Source: Podochytrium sp. JEL0797 (taxonomy: Eukaryota > Chytridiomycota > Chytridiomycetes > Chytridiales > Chytriomycetaceae). From it: a DNA stretch of 42,844 nucleotides. The stretch is from assembly GCA_027596195.1 (NCBI GenBank), contig JADGJG010000110.1, positions 1 to 42,844 of the forward strand. Reading direction: 5' to 3'. A program made the position numbers and the translations under genes. The notes under the pieces were generated by a model, which saw only the letters and a program-made list of their open reading frames with translations, was not told where the DNA came from and did no database searches. How positions within the stretch are numbered: the first letter of the stretch is position 1; the number at the start of each line of letters is the position of its first letter. Positions 1 through 10,529 of the stretch are shown in pieces.

Positions 1-376
1 CGCATTCGCTGACGCCAACGCACTCGACACCCGCGATATTGCGACCATCGCGGCCCATTTGCAGGCACTGCCCCAGTTTGGACACCCTAACGCGTCGAGG
101 AGAATCGTGGTGGTTACGCAAGGCGCGGATCCCGTGATTGTTGCAGATGCCGAGCACGGAATCCGCCAATTTGTGGTTCCCAAAATCGCCTCTCACGAAA
201 TTGTCGACACGAACGGCGCCGGGGATGGCTTCTGCGGAGGTTTTTTGGCGGGTATCCTGAGTGGACTTGCGGTGGAGGAGTGTGTCGAAAAGGCGTTGTT
301 TGTGGCTCGTGCCGTGTTGATGCAGCAGGGGGCCTCGTATCCACGCGAGAAGCCCACAGTGCTCTTGGCGAAATGA
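1..376 (+). CDS. ADK: adenosine kinase, C-terminal part (5' end outside window)
   Basis: Frame 2 is open from the first base, so the gene enters from the left; about 124 C-terminal residues are visible before the TGA at 374-376. It ends with the PfkB-family signature DTNGAGDGFCGGFLAG, whose Asp is the catalytic base of adenosine kinases, followed by the usual short helix and the GASYP segment near the end. Adenosine kinase phosphorylates adenosine to AMP in the cytosol (purine salvage) and keeps the methyl cycle running by removing adenosine. Upstream sequence in the same frame also looks like adenosine kinase, so the ATT/TTG codons near base 59 are not starts. No intron is visible in this part. 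A ribokinase-type sugar kinase is the main alternative, but the spacing and tail fit adenosine kinase better. Confidence 0.85.
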   Translation, partial: AFADANALDTRDIATIAAHLQALPQFGHPNASRRIVVVTQGADPVIVADAEHGIRQFVVPKIASHEIVDTNGAGDGFCGGFLAGILSGLAVEECVEKALFVARAVLMQQGASYPREKPTVLLAK

Positions 377-640
377 TTTCACTATTTATTTCCATATTTA
401 TTAATACAAAAGAGCTCTACATAAGGGTTTGCTAATTGCTTTCATTATGAGAGTGCGTGAGCTGCTGGCAATGCAAGGGCTGTCTCTCGGCGATCACGGT
501 GTATTCCCACTCCCACTAACAGACGCACCTATTGTATTACAGCGTGATACATGCGGAGCAACGGTTGCCAACGTGGGGGGAGGCAGTGTGCTGTAAAAAG
601 GGAAATAATTTTTTGGAAAAAACAAATACATAAATATCAA

Positions 641-1759
641 TCATGCCCAATGATTATAACATTGAAACTCTTTTTGGTCATTCTGAAGCTGGATTCTGGG
701 CAACAGCAAAGTCTCATGCGCCATACGTGACAACACTGGAAAGACTCCACTCACCCAAACAACCTCTACAGCCTCTCTCCCCAACGCGATTTGACGCATA
801 AAAGTTTCGAGCAGACCCATTGAATACGTTCCCAACGACGTGCCCAGGTGCCACCACACGTGGAACTCGAAAAACACATTGAGTGGGGATCCCACGGTTT
901 GGCGGACGGAGCGTAGGAATTCGCAGCATGTGTTGTCAATGTTCCAAAGTGCGAATCCGCCGAGGAAAGAGATGATGCCGTACCAGTAGAGTTTCCACAT
1001 TGTGTGTTGCTTGGTGGATTTGAATTGACAGAATTGAAATGGGGAAAGCAGGATTATGACTGCGATGAGGAGCGCGTAACAGATTTCATGAAAGATGGGG
1101 TTCTTCAGGTGAAGGTACATTGCGGTGACGACTAGAGAATAACAAAAAAAGCCGAACGAGAGAAGGCCATTGTGTTGGTTTGTTTCGGGAAACACGCGCA
1201 GCTGGCTAAAGACTAGGACGCAAGTTCCGTAAATCATTGGCAGTTCGTCCATCATTTGCGTTTCAAACCTGTGATTTTATCATGATTTTATGTGAGGAAA
1301 TTTCAAAGTTGGCGGTATCATACCAGAGGGTGCCGTGGAACAAGAAGGAACCGAGACCGACGAGCATGAAGCAGTAGTTTCCGATATAGCATCGGCGATC
1401 ATAGACGCCAACTCGCAGTGACGACGCAATTCCGATGAGCCCGAGGACAAAACAAAGTATGTTGGAGGTGCTATTCCAAAACTCCGCCAGATAGGAGGTG
1501 ACCACGTAGTTTTCTTCACCTGTGGTTGGGGTGTGATGGTGTTGCGGGCGAGGGGGGTGGGGGGTGAGTTGACAGGGTCGGTGTTAAAATAATGGGGTTG
1601 AACTCACACCAATCCAATGTCGATGTGACGGGACTACAATTTTTGTTTTAGTTTGTGGGTGCAGAGGTTGCTCGAGGCGCGGGACTTTACGGCGGCTTAC
1701 CCCCAATGGCCAACGTGTCCTGCGGATCCAATACCGAAAGGAGAGGATGAACTGTTCAT
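641..1759 (-). CDS. ACER3: alkaline (phyto)ceramidase, four exons
   Basis: Exons read as 1759-1701, 1633-1608, 1519-1324 and 1268-641, giving 302 residues with every junction in frame. The rebuilt protein has the full alkaline ceramidase signature: the calcium-site segment DWCEENY followed nine residues later by the Glu of AEFWN, then SFLFH (Ser and zinc-binding His), the Asp of MMDELPMIYG eleven residues after that His, and the HVWWH pair of zinc ligands near the C-terminus. The spacings equal those known from ACER3/YPC1-type enzymes, which confirms the splice sites. Several hydrophobic segments fit the seven-helix ER/Golgi membrane fold. The enzyme hydrolyses (phyto)ceramide to sphingoid base and fatty acid. 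It converges with the adenosine kinase; about 260 bp between them holds only AT-rich 3' flank. Whether it is closer to YPC1, YDC1 or ACER3 cannot be decided here. Confidence 0.9.
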
Positions 1760-1881
1760 AGGTTGTGACGCATAGCTTCTTACAGAGATTCCAGACGCTG
1801 TATAAAGCGACTCCATTGATGTAGATTCTGTGACTGATTCACGTTTTTCCACAATGAGCAATACAGTTGACCAGGGATAAT

Positions 1882-2223
1882 TTAAATACCAGCTGAAGAC
1901 GCACCAGAAGAAACAATCGCCGGAGGCGAGGAAGCGTTGTTGTTTGCCCAGTCCCCAAGCACCGATTCGAGATTCTCAATGAACGTCTCCATGCGATCAA
2001 CGCCACCGGTCGCTCTGGGGCATAGAGAGTTTACAAGAGCTCCTTGTGCGTTCGGGTCTTGACAGACTGTGGTCAAGATCTGCTGGGGAGTGTTTATTGG
2101 ACGACATTCTGCAACAGTGGCAGTGAGGCGATCCCATGGCGTGAACTAACTCACTTCACAGGTGCTACGGACAATAACACCACTAAGTATGAGGGCTAGG
2201 AAGCATGAGGTTTTCAGGCGCAT
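1882..2223 (-). CDS. small secreted protein of unknown function, two exons
   Basis: Exon 1 (2223-2155) encodes MRLKTSCFLALILSGVIV, a clear signal peptide with a basic start and hydrophobic core. A GTGAGT donor at 2154 joins in phase 0 to an acceptor CCCCAG before 2082, and exon 2 runs to the TAA at 1882-1884, for 89 residues. The mature part of about 70 residues has few cysteines (a C just after the signal, one in TVCQDP, one in SLCPR) and ends in an Ala/Ser-rich tail. I do not recognise a family. An alternative acceptor at a TTGCAG further upstream breaks the frame. It could be a small effector-like or wall protein; only secretion is supported. It lies divergent from nothing, in tandem behind the WSC cluster. 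Confidence 0.55.
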
Positions 2224-2477
2224 TTTAGGGGCAAGGGCCACAAGTTGTTGAGCCGAATTTTTTAATCTCGGCTTGTGCGTCGACTGGGCCCACGATATCA
2301 AAAAAAAAGTTGTGCCTGGTCAATTTGGATGAAATAACAGTGAAATAACAGTTGTGAGGAAACTAGGGACGAGGCCTCTGTAGAAAACACCCGTTGGCTG
2401 AAACGATGCAAAAGGAAAGGAATATCATGATTTTTAGAGGTTTGTATAGGAATTTATTGGGAAGAAATACCAGTGCG

Positions 2478-3305
2478 TTAACTTAAAGAAATATATGGAA
2501 GCAGTACGAATAAGAACAATAAGCAAAATATAATAACTAGAATCCATTTGGAGCCTTCAATCAGCATGGCTACCGTGCCACTCAAATGGCTCGCACTCGA
2601 TGTTGGAATCATATCCAAATTGCTGCTTCCACCAAGAGCAGTAGATGAAATACCAGTCTGAGAAGCCGCCGAAGTTGCATTCACAGATTTCCCCCAGGCG
2701 CGACACTATCCACCGTTGTGCGTCGTTGATGGCGCTGTATCCGGAAGTTCTAAACGCACTAATCAAGACCTTTCAACCTGCCGCTTGGAATGGCCTGGAT
2801 CAATCGTGGCGGTGATGAAATCAGCAGGCCAGAAGTTGAGGTTGACAATGTTGTATTTCCAGTCGGGCAAGCTGGGGTTCAATTGGTTCGCGTAGATGAC
2901 GAGTCTTGGGGTTTGTGTGGTTGAAAGAGTTGCTGACATGTCTTGTTTGACAACTTGCTTTGGAAGACTCACGGGCAGCATGACGACCGATTGGATGTTT
3001 CCTTCCAGGCTGCTCCCACAACTCGCGAATCCAGTGAACCATGGCCCGCTGTATTTCACTCGCGAGAAGCAGGCAGTACTGGGAATCAAAGATTCGATGT
3101 CAAATGCGATCAGGCAATAGCAGAGAGCCGTGATATTGGACCATTGCCTAGTAGTTCCCATTTTCGAGAGAGGAGGTGCACGATGCGGCTGTGTACTGCG
3201 TCAAATTGGCGACAGGCACCTGATGTGCAAACATTGCGGATGTGAGCCTGCAGACGCGGAGAACGGCATAACAAGTAGATCCGTAGGAGAAAGAAGCGGC
3301 GGATT
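2478..3305 (-). pseudogene. decayed WSC-GH18 chitinase copy with its catalytic core deleted
   Basis: Reading leftward from 3305, the translation follows the intact chitinase at 5246-6761: WSC-like start (TCYAV), an in-frame TAG where the parent has NYSAMVQ, the CYCLIAFD and ASCG segments, the linker, then PRLVIYANQLNP and the FWPADF strand. After the ATIDP segment the frame shifts, and sequence jumps from SAINDA directly to a degraded VD.VAPGG, so the whole DGVDIDFE catalytic region, the second exon and most of the third are missing. The tail (NATSAASQTGISS and the hydrophobic end) matches the parent's C-terminus. At least one stop, two frameshifts and one large internal deletion make a functional enzyme very unlikely. 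Limits are approximate; it sits downstream of the WSC-TM-SAM gene on the same strand. Confidence 0.8.
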
Positions 3306-3456
3306 AAATTTGTAGGGAAAATTTCCTGCTATATTCACTCTGTCCCATGGCAAGCGGTGCGTTTGATAAACATTTCATACCTGGTATGACGAAAGGTGGA
3401 ACACGAAAAATTCTTCAAACATGCCAGACAGAATTCCAAACCCCACGTTTTTTTAT

Positions 3457-4872
3457 TCACGCTTCAAATGGAGGCGGCGCCTCATTTTCGTAAGCAAAAC
3501 CCGACGACGGTTGCTCAAACAACCCACAAATCTGCTCAGCAAGAACAGTACGAATGCGGGGATCCATAATCCCAAAATCCTCTTTGAGCAAGGATCTGCA
3601 GGTTTCGCGACTCTCACCTAAGGCTTGTAAGTAAATACCGTCACAATTGAGATCTAAAAGATGAAGAGATGGTTAGTGGGTGTTATGAACATTAATGGGC
3701 GTGAGAGTACCTATTTGCAGACACACACCTCTCAGATTCTGCACGACTTCAACCCCCCACTCATTATTCAAGAGCCATGAGCAGACTTGATCACTGGTCC
3801 ACAAACTCGGCGAATGCAAATCGATCGACATGTCTTGCAAGTGCATCAAAGTCTTGACGTCGATCGCGTTGGTCTTGCCGACAATCGCATTCGATCTCGA
3901 ACTCGAGAGAGCCTCCATCTGGCCGAAAAGACCATCGGAATTATCAAGAGCTTGTTTTTGTTTTTCTGGGCGGTCCAGGTTTGTATCGGCAATATCGACA
4001 GCTGTGTGGGATTGTTCCGGGGTAACAAGGGGGACTTGAGTGGCGGAAACGTCCAGGCGCGATTTCCCAGGCGGTGATGGGGATATTGGGTCCACTGGGA
4101 CGGCGGAGACGAGAAACTCTGGCTCCAAGCTACTGGGTTGGGCGGCGAATGGATTTTGAAGATTTTTCGATCTGGATCTCTTGAACCAAGCAACACCGAT
4201 GATGGCAAGCACCAGAGCAGCCGCGACGCCGCCGAGAATCGCACCGATAGGAGTGGAAGTTGGTCCTGGAGTGGCGCTATTGCCAGGCATATTGGGGGGT
4301 CCAACAACGGTAGTATGCGAGACTAATGCCGTGGAGGTCGAGGCGACCATCGAGTTGAGAATCGCGCCAATGGGAATGGAGGAATGTCCTGGATCGGTTG
4401 CCGTAATGGTCGTTGGGGCCATCACGGAGCTGGTTGGCGACACGGGCATCGCGTTTAAAGTTGGAGCCGCAGACGTTGCAGCACTTGTTCCAGCCGCGGT
4501 GACAACCTTGGGAATCACCGGCAACACCGCCACTGAGGAAATATGGCCACTCGAATCCCCTTGTCCGCAATTCGCAAATCCAGTCAAGGGAGACCCCAGA
4601 GCTGTAATGGAGCAAGAGGTGCAAGCTGAGCTTGGTCCAGGGTTCGCGATGTCGAATGAAATAAGGCAGTAGCAGAGGGCCGACGAGCTGGCTTGCACCA
4701 TGGCAGAGTAGTTGATGTTAGAAATCGTGGAAGAAGCGCAGTACGTGTTGCAAGTCGCCGCCGTGTAGTGGGAGCCAGGACCGGAGAGTGCGGGAGCTTG
4801 GAGAGCATAGTCGGACATGGCCCCAACGGGTGCTTTCATGCCGTAACAGAAAGAGCTATCAGAGAATGCCAT
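3457..4872 (-). CDS. WSC-like ectodomain / transmembrane / SAM-domain protein (copy A)
   Basis: Exon 1 (4872-3729) and exon 2 (3653-3457) give 446 residues; donor GGTGTG and acceptor CTTTTAG lie exactly where the two plus-strand paralogues are spliced. Residues ~9-125 form a WSC-like domain with eight cysteines in the order C, CNTYC, CYC, CTSC, NCG, ending in a SVAVLPV strand. A Ser/Thr/Pro-rich stretch follows, then one transmembrane helix (IGAILGGVAAALVLAIIGVAW, followed by KRSRSK), a ~130-residue cytoplasmic linker, and a SAM domain that spans the intron (LWTSDQVCSWLL ... LLKEDFGIMDP). WSC domains bind wall glucan or mannan in fungal stress sensors; SAM domains oligomerise and recruit kinases, so a wall-sensing receptor is inferred. 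The first Cys is at residue 9 and no signal peptide is visible. An upstream in-frame stop excludes a simple N-terminal extension, though an upstream exon is possible. Confidence 0.85.
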
Positions 4873-5245
4873 TTTTTGTATAATAATCTGTTAGTTCCCA
4901 TTTTCCGTATTTTATTGTTAATTTTTGTGTCTCGAATCCGTTGCCCAGTGCCATTTTTGGCTGAACCCTTGGTTTTCTTTCTCATTTGGCAGAACTCAAT
5001 CTTTTATTCCATTCATTCAGTTTGCTATTCATTTTGAGTTAGTATTGGGGTTGGCGTACATCAGCTCTAGTGGAAATAAAATAGAGCCGGATATGGAGGG
5101 AAGGCTTAAAGTCGAACAAGCGGCGCGCGCAATTTTATAATTGTTAAGATTAGGAAGCAACGGAAACAAAGACATGCGACACGATCCATAAAGAGTTAAA
5201 CTTCAAAGATTTTACTGAATATTAAAAGAATACACTCGTAACGAA

Positions 5246-6761
5246 TTATAATAAAAAGCCGATGAGTAGAAATAGACCCCAATTTGAGCCTTCAATTAGC
5301 GTGACTGCAGCGCCATTCGACTCGCTCGCACTCGCTGTTCGAATCGCATCCAAATTGCCTCCACCATTTGAAGCAACACCTGCCCTACCAGTCTGCGAAG
5401 CAACCAACGTTGCATTCATCGATCTTCCCCCGGGTGTCACAACGTCCACCTTAAACGCTTGACTCAACGAATCAACCCAACTCCCATCCCCCCCATCCCC
5501 AAGCTTCCACCCCATCGCACCCGCACCCCATCCCATCCCATTAGCCTGCACGAGACAATTTTGCAAATCCGCGGCGTGCATGTACCCCGTCGCGGAGGGA
5601 GCCAAGTTGGTCGGTGTCAAGGGTTTGCCAATCACGATTTTGTCAAGCGCAACGCCTTGGGCTGCGATTTCAAAGACGGAGGTTTGCAGAGCCCAGCCAG
5701 AGGATTTGGTCAAGAGGGTGGTGCAGGTATCGTCTGGAGTTATTTACGAAAATCGAATGAGCGAAAGTCAAATTTCAGATTGCAAGATGTAACTTACACG
5801 ACGATTCACCTTGGTTGTAGAACTTTGTGTGATCTGGTCAATTTTCGGACAAGACAGTCGTAAATGAAAAACATACCTGCACGTTGTAGAAATCGATCAA
5901 ATGACCAACAGCCTTATCCACAGCAAGATACGCTCCATTCGGATAAAACCCAGGACTGAAATGCGGAGCTTGCGGTGCATGCGAGATAATGTACCGCGGA
6001 CTCGGCAACAAGGCTCTCAACTGCTGCGTCAACGTGATCAACCACTGTTCACCTCCACCCCCAGCTTTGAACGAGTCGCCGTCTTCAAAGTCAATGTCGA
6101 CACCGTCGAGGCCGTTCGCGATAACAAACTTGGAGAGCTGGAGTGCGTCGTTGATGGCGCTGTTGCCGGAGGTGGCTGGTGTTGACCCTTGTCCGTACGC
6201 GCTGATGAGGACTTTTTGACCAGCCGCTTGGTACGGCTTTGGATCGATCGTGGCGGTAACAAAATCGGCGGGCCAGAAGTTGAAGTTGACAATGTTGTAT
6301 TTCATGTCGGGTAGTCCGGGGTTGACTTGGTTCGCGTAGATGACGAGTCTTGGGGGTGGATTGGTGGTTTGAGTAGAATCTCGCTTGTAGAGGACAACTG
6401 GGAGGACGGAGATGGATTCGATGGTTCCGTTCATGCTGGTTCCGCAGGTTTCGAAACCTGTTACTTGTGCTTGACCGAAGTTTACGCACGGGGAACATGA
6501 AGCGGTTGGAACTGATGTCGACACATCGAACGCAATAAGGCAGTAGCAGAGAGCAGAGGTATCGTCTTGAACCATGGCTGAATAGTTGACATTCGGAACA
6601 GAGGAGCTAGAGCAGTACGAGTTACACATTGCTACCGTGTACAGGATGTCCTCGGGAGCTTGCATTGCAAACTTGGAAAGTGACGCGGAAGGCAAGTTTA
6701 CAGCGTAACAGGAGGAAATATCTGCAAAAGTGCGTGTGGGGGCAGAAGTTGTTGGGACCAT
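5246..6761 (-). CDS. WSC-like domain fused to a GH18 chitinase with C-terminal anchor signal
   Basis: Exons 6761-5877, 5822-5798 and 5733-5246 give 465 residues. The 25-nt middle exon encodes FYNQGESS and restores the phrase NVQFYNQGESSYDTC, typical of basidiomycete-like class III chitinases. Residues ~20-125 repeat the eight-Cys WSC-like ectodomain of the neighbours; from ~135 (PRLVIYANQVNP) a GH18 barrel begins, with the catalytic motif DGVDIDFE at residues 219-226 (acid Glu226) on strand four. The C-terminus is hydrophobic (SNWGLFLLIGFLL) after an Ala/Ser/Gly-rich stretch, as in GPI attachment signals. The predicted job is chitin cleavage at the cell surface with the WSC part as a wall-binding module. 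ATG 6761 is chosen over the upstream in-frame 6881 because the paralogues begin at this distance from the first Cys. No N-terminal signal peptide is evident. Confidence 0.85.
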
Positions 6762-7404
6762 CGTTTTCGAGCTTCGCGTATAAAAAATCTGGTGCGTTGT
6801 TTCTGCCGTTTTATAGTCTTCCATACGAGTGCGTTCAGAAGAACTCAAGTCAAGTTTTGCGACTAATATCCATCCCTTCACGACTTAACGACTTGGCGAC
6901 AGACTTTTTCATTCATCACGCAATGAATGAATGACCACCGTTTTTTTTTTGGGTTCAACGCAACCATTCGCTGGTGCTCCACCCTGGCACACCCGAAAAG
7001 GAGACATCTGCTAACTGTATATGAAAAGACGATTTTTGGGGAACACCTTCGCAAAAAATAAACAATACATCCGTTCGGACAGAAAAATCCGAACACGCGC
7101 ACGGGAGCACGCGATCCCAACCCCATCCTTGAACAAAGTCGATTCCAAAAAGAGAGAGAGTGTGTGTGTTATATTCATAAAAAAGACGCGAAGACGCATA
7201 TACAGCAAAAAAACAGAGCACAGTCCAAAAAAAGAGGCATCGAGCCAGAAAAGGGAGACGGAGCAGAACAACAAATAATAAGCAGAGAATGCAAGAGCAA
7301 CATGCAGCTAAAAAAACAGTACATAAGAGAGATGAGGGAGAGAGAGAAAAAAACAAAAAGTAGGGGGGGGGGGGCAGCCAAAAAAAAAACAGGGAGGAAA
7401 CGCT
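6762..7404. other. intergenic stretch with a long strand-asymmetric purine tract
   Basis: No gene is visible between the chitinase start and the YTH stop, both on the minus strand, so this is YTH 3' flank plus chitinase promoter. From about 7140 to 7400 the plus strand is strongly purine-rich, with GAGAGAGAG, A-runs, a GTGTGTGTG run at 7160 and nine or more consecutive G around 7367-7376. On the transcribed strand it would be a polypyrimidine stretch. I see no tRNA, no hairpin and no conserved coding frame; the overlapping reading frames here are low-complexity artefacts. Confidence 0.6.
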
Positions 7405-9708
7405 TCACTTTCCTTCCTCCTCCCTGCGCTGATACCTGAAAGTGAAAAAAAGAGGCATTTCAGAATCATCACATGCACACTGACCCCTCTCGCCAAAACT
7501 CACCAATTCCAATCATCCAACAAACAAGTCTTGCGTTCCGCCTCCCCATAAATCCTCAACATCTCATACCCAATCTCAGTCGGAATCTCCTGCGTGTCGC
7601 GCGAATTCGTGACTGGCTTGTTTTCATTCGTGCTGCCCATAAAAACCCGTCAAAATCAACCCCTAACACCAAAAATAATATAAAAAAAACTCACAACACT
7701 TTCAAATGTCTCAAAGCCTGATTCGCCACATCCTTCACATACACCCACTTGACGCTAAAAATTCCTTCCCATTTGCCATCCTTTGTGAACACCCGCGACG
7801 CTTGCGGGTTCGACCAATCGACGCTGGATGTCATTTGAGCGACGCCGCAAAAGTGGCCGCTTCCGTTCACGCTGAAGAACAGGATGATTGGGCCAGTGCG
7901 GTGGTTGACTGGGGCAGGTGGTTGTTTGGTGAAAGTGTTGGGTGCGGGTGGGGCCGAGTTTTGACGGAGACGCGGTGGACGCGATTGTTGCGCGTGAAAG
8001 TCAGTTGGGGAAGGGGTAGCGGGCGGGAGAGACAAGAGGTACGCTTGGTGAAGACGTTTGTTTCCGATTTCGGTGGACGACCAGACGCCGTGTTTGATGG
8101 ATTTGAAGACGTGGTCCTCGCGGAAGGATTTGATGACGAAGAAACGTGCCTGGTTATGAAAGAAGTGAGTATCGATTCGTGGTATGTGGGTGTGGGTAAC
8201 TCACATTCGCAGGTCTCAAATCGAAACGCGACGGGTCTGGGTTCAACCCGCGTTCGAGAATCATGCGTTCGACTTGGTCTGGAGTCGTGACGGAAGATTC
8301 GGAAGCAGATGAGCTTCCTCTAGCAGGTTGCATTGCCGCAAGAGTCGCTGTCGAGCCAGCGGTTGGGGAAACGAACACTGGCGACTTTTGAGGAACGAAT
8401 GGGACTGGTTCGAAGGTCTTTTGGATTGGGAGCGACTTGAAACCACCGATTGGAGAGGAAAACGTAGCGGATTGACGAGTTGGGGCTGGTAGGGTCTTCA
8501 TGGCGGGCGGTGGTGAAATCGAGAGCGTGCGAACTGGCGAAGAGACCGTAAAGTACGATTGACAAGTGGAAAACGACGATTCCTGAACCAGTGGCTTGTA
8601 TTCTTGAGCCGCCACGCGGAGACCTTGCTTCGAAGCGAGTTGTTTGAGATGCGGGAGAGACGCGTGGGACTTGATTGTGTGTTGTTGGGCGGGTGGAGGA
8701 AGGGGAGGTGGAAACGAGTATCGCGCGTGAGCTTGCGCCAGTTGAAGTTGTTGCTGCTGATTCGAACGGTCGTACCAAGATTCTTGAGGAGCAAGAGTCT
8801 CGTGTTGTTGAAGCATTTGGTGTTGTTGGGCGCGCGGGAAGGAATCGAGCGAGTTCTGGCGGAGTCTTTGTTGGGTCTGAGCAAACATGCTGGATTGAGA
8901 AGATGCGCCGTAAAAGAACTGGCTCTGGTGTTGGAAAGCGCCTTGGGTGGCAAAAGAGTCCTCAAATGGGTTCACATCGTCCCAAGGCCCCGTTGGAGTC
9001 GGAGAAAACAAGGTACGACCCGTTGAGGCCACAGACAAGGAACTCTTGCGAGAGTCGGGATATTTCAGCATTGTCTCTTGCGAATCTGTAAAGAATACAA
9101 GAAATCAAAACAAAACCCCCGTGCTTGAATTTTCACTTGATCAAACACTCACCTCCCAGCAAACTATTCCCACTGTTCAAATAAGACAAATCCATGGTTC
9201 CAGTGGTATGGTAGCGATTTCTGGTAGAGGTGGAGTTTCCCCACTCGGGATCGGTTTCCCCTCTTCCCGCACCGCCCAAGCCACCCAACTCGACCCACTC
9301 CGAACCACGCCCCCCACCCTCACGACCTTGATCAGCACTCTCGAAGCGCAATCTCGTGGAACTAAGGTCCAATAAATTCATTTTCTGATGCACATGGTCC
9401 AATGCTTGTTCCGCATTATTGGCTTGCGAAGAAGGCGCAAATTGGTCAAAGTCCCAGGGCGAAGCAGGTGGAAGGGAAGACAAGGGGGGGTGTGTGTTGT
9501 TGCGGGGACGCAGTGCGGGTGAGGTGGACTGGGGCCAGTTGTCGTCACCAGGGGATGAATGCGAGTGTTGAGTAGGTGTGGTGAGGTGGGGTGTGTGGGG
9601 AGTGCTGAGGATGGAGTGCGAGTGGTGCTGGATGAAGCCGTGTGGTTGATGTTGCGGTGGTGGCGTGCGAGGGTCCAAGGGGCGTCCAAAGAGACGGGGC
9701 GGATCCAT
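7405..9708 (-). CDS. YTH-domain N6-methyladenosine reader, YTHDF type, five exons
   Basis: Exons 9708-9153, 9085-8205, 8149-7695, 7632-7504 and 7435-7405 join in frame to 683 residues. The first ~480 are disordered and rich in Pro, Gln, Asn, Ser and His. The YTH domain begins at ARFFVIKSF (residue 480) and includes SIKHGVWSSTE, GNKRLHQAY, FSVNGSGHFCGVAQM, WVYVKDV, LRHLKV and, after the fourth exon junction, NENKPVTNSRDTQE; the last mini-exon adds WYQRREEEGK, like the DDF..YEKRQ end of YTHDF proteins. YTHDF proteins bind m6A in mRNA in the cytoplasm and affect decay and translation. Two oddities: a ~45-residue Pro/Gln-rich insertion inside the domain, and Phe600 where YTHDF proteins have the second cage Trp; Trp502 and Trp606 are present. 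It separates the two arms of the WSC cluster. Confidence 0.9.
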
Positions 9709-9802
9709 TCTGCGAGATTCGCGGGTTGCGGGGAGACTGCGAGAAAATTTTCAGCCTGGGACTTATCGCGGTGTCGCGTCGATTGCGAAAAAGAGAAATA
9801 AT

Positions 9803-10410
9803 TCATCGTTTGTATTCTCTGTCATACAACTGTACTGTTTTGAATATAAGTCCCGCTTCTTCCACATCACGACCAACTCCACCTCTTCTGCCGTCATGTG
9901 TAAACAGAACGCCAAGCAAGTTGTGCACCTCCACGCCTTCCTCAAGCAAGATTTGGAAAAAGGATTGCACGAGGATCGTCCAGCTGATGAGGAGCAAGAT
10001 TCCAGACACGAGGAGTCGGACTACTTCCCATTGTTGCATCGGGAGTGGTTCCGATACAGATATGAGGTGATTTGATGGCATGTACCGCATTCTTGCTGGC
10101 ATTGTTGTCCTGAAAGTGAAGGGTTGAGGTGATCGTTCGCGGTGCATCATTTCGACACTAATGGCAGACGCAAACGCGATGGCTTGGAGAAACAGAGCGA
10201 GAAGAACTCTTTGCTTGATCTTGTCTGATGGCAGAAGCGACAACATGGACCTTTGACTTGTTTATTTGGTGGATCCAAAATTGCATACCTGATCCAAAAA
10301 TATCTCTGCCGTTTCAATGAGCAAAACAAGAGACAGGATGGTCACCCAGGAATGGCATTGAACTCGGAGTATCATTTGCCGCCAATGCACCGGCGCAAAT
10401 GTTTTACAAA
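9803..10410 (-). CDS. possible multi-membrane-segment protein, gene model unresolved
   Basis: On the minus strand two stretches look coding by codon choice. The upstream one (~10400-10290) encodes a hydrophobic helix (SWVTILSLVLLIETAEIF) and ends at a good GTATGC donor. The downstream one (~10250-9803) encodes VLLALFLQAIAFASAI and, later, a second helix around LLVSGILLLISWTIL, before a TGA at 9803-9805. The donor phase does not match the nearest acceptors in the frame of the second part; only a poor CAAG acceptor would join them in phase. It may therefore be a gene with an unusual intron or a decaying fragment. I do not recognise a family; it does not match the seven-helix protein at 40852-41975. 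It ends only ~95 bp upstream of the YTH start. Confidence 0.35.
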
Positions 10411-10529
10411 AAAATTGCTTGTCATTTTGTTGCCGCGACACTCAGGTCTATTCGCCTAGTCTGAATCGAGTTGCGTTTTTGATTCCAATGCGACAGATCC
10501 GCCGACAATCTCGTTCCAAAAATACTTAC

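Noticed and set aside
2896..3315. Plus-strand frames opposite the decayed chitinase
   Set aside because: They are antisense to recognisable WSC and GH18 sequence and have no motif of their own.
7011..7439. Overlapping hydrophobic or Lys-rich frames in the purine tract
   Set aside because: They arise from simple purine/pyrimidine repeats; no splice sites or conserved motifs accompany them.
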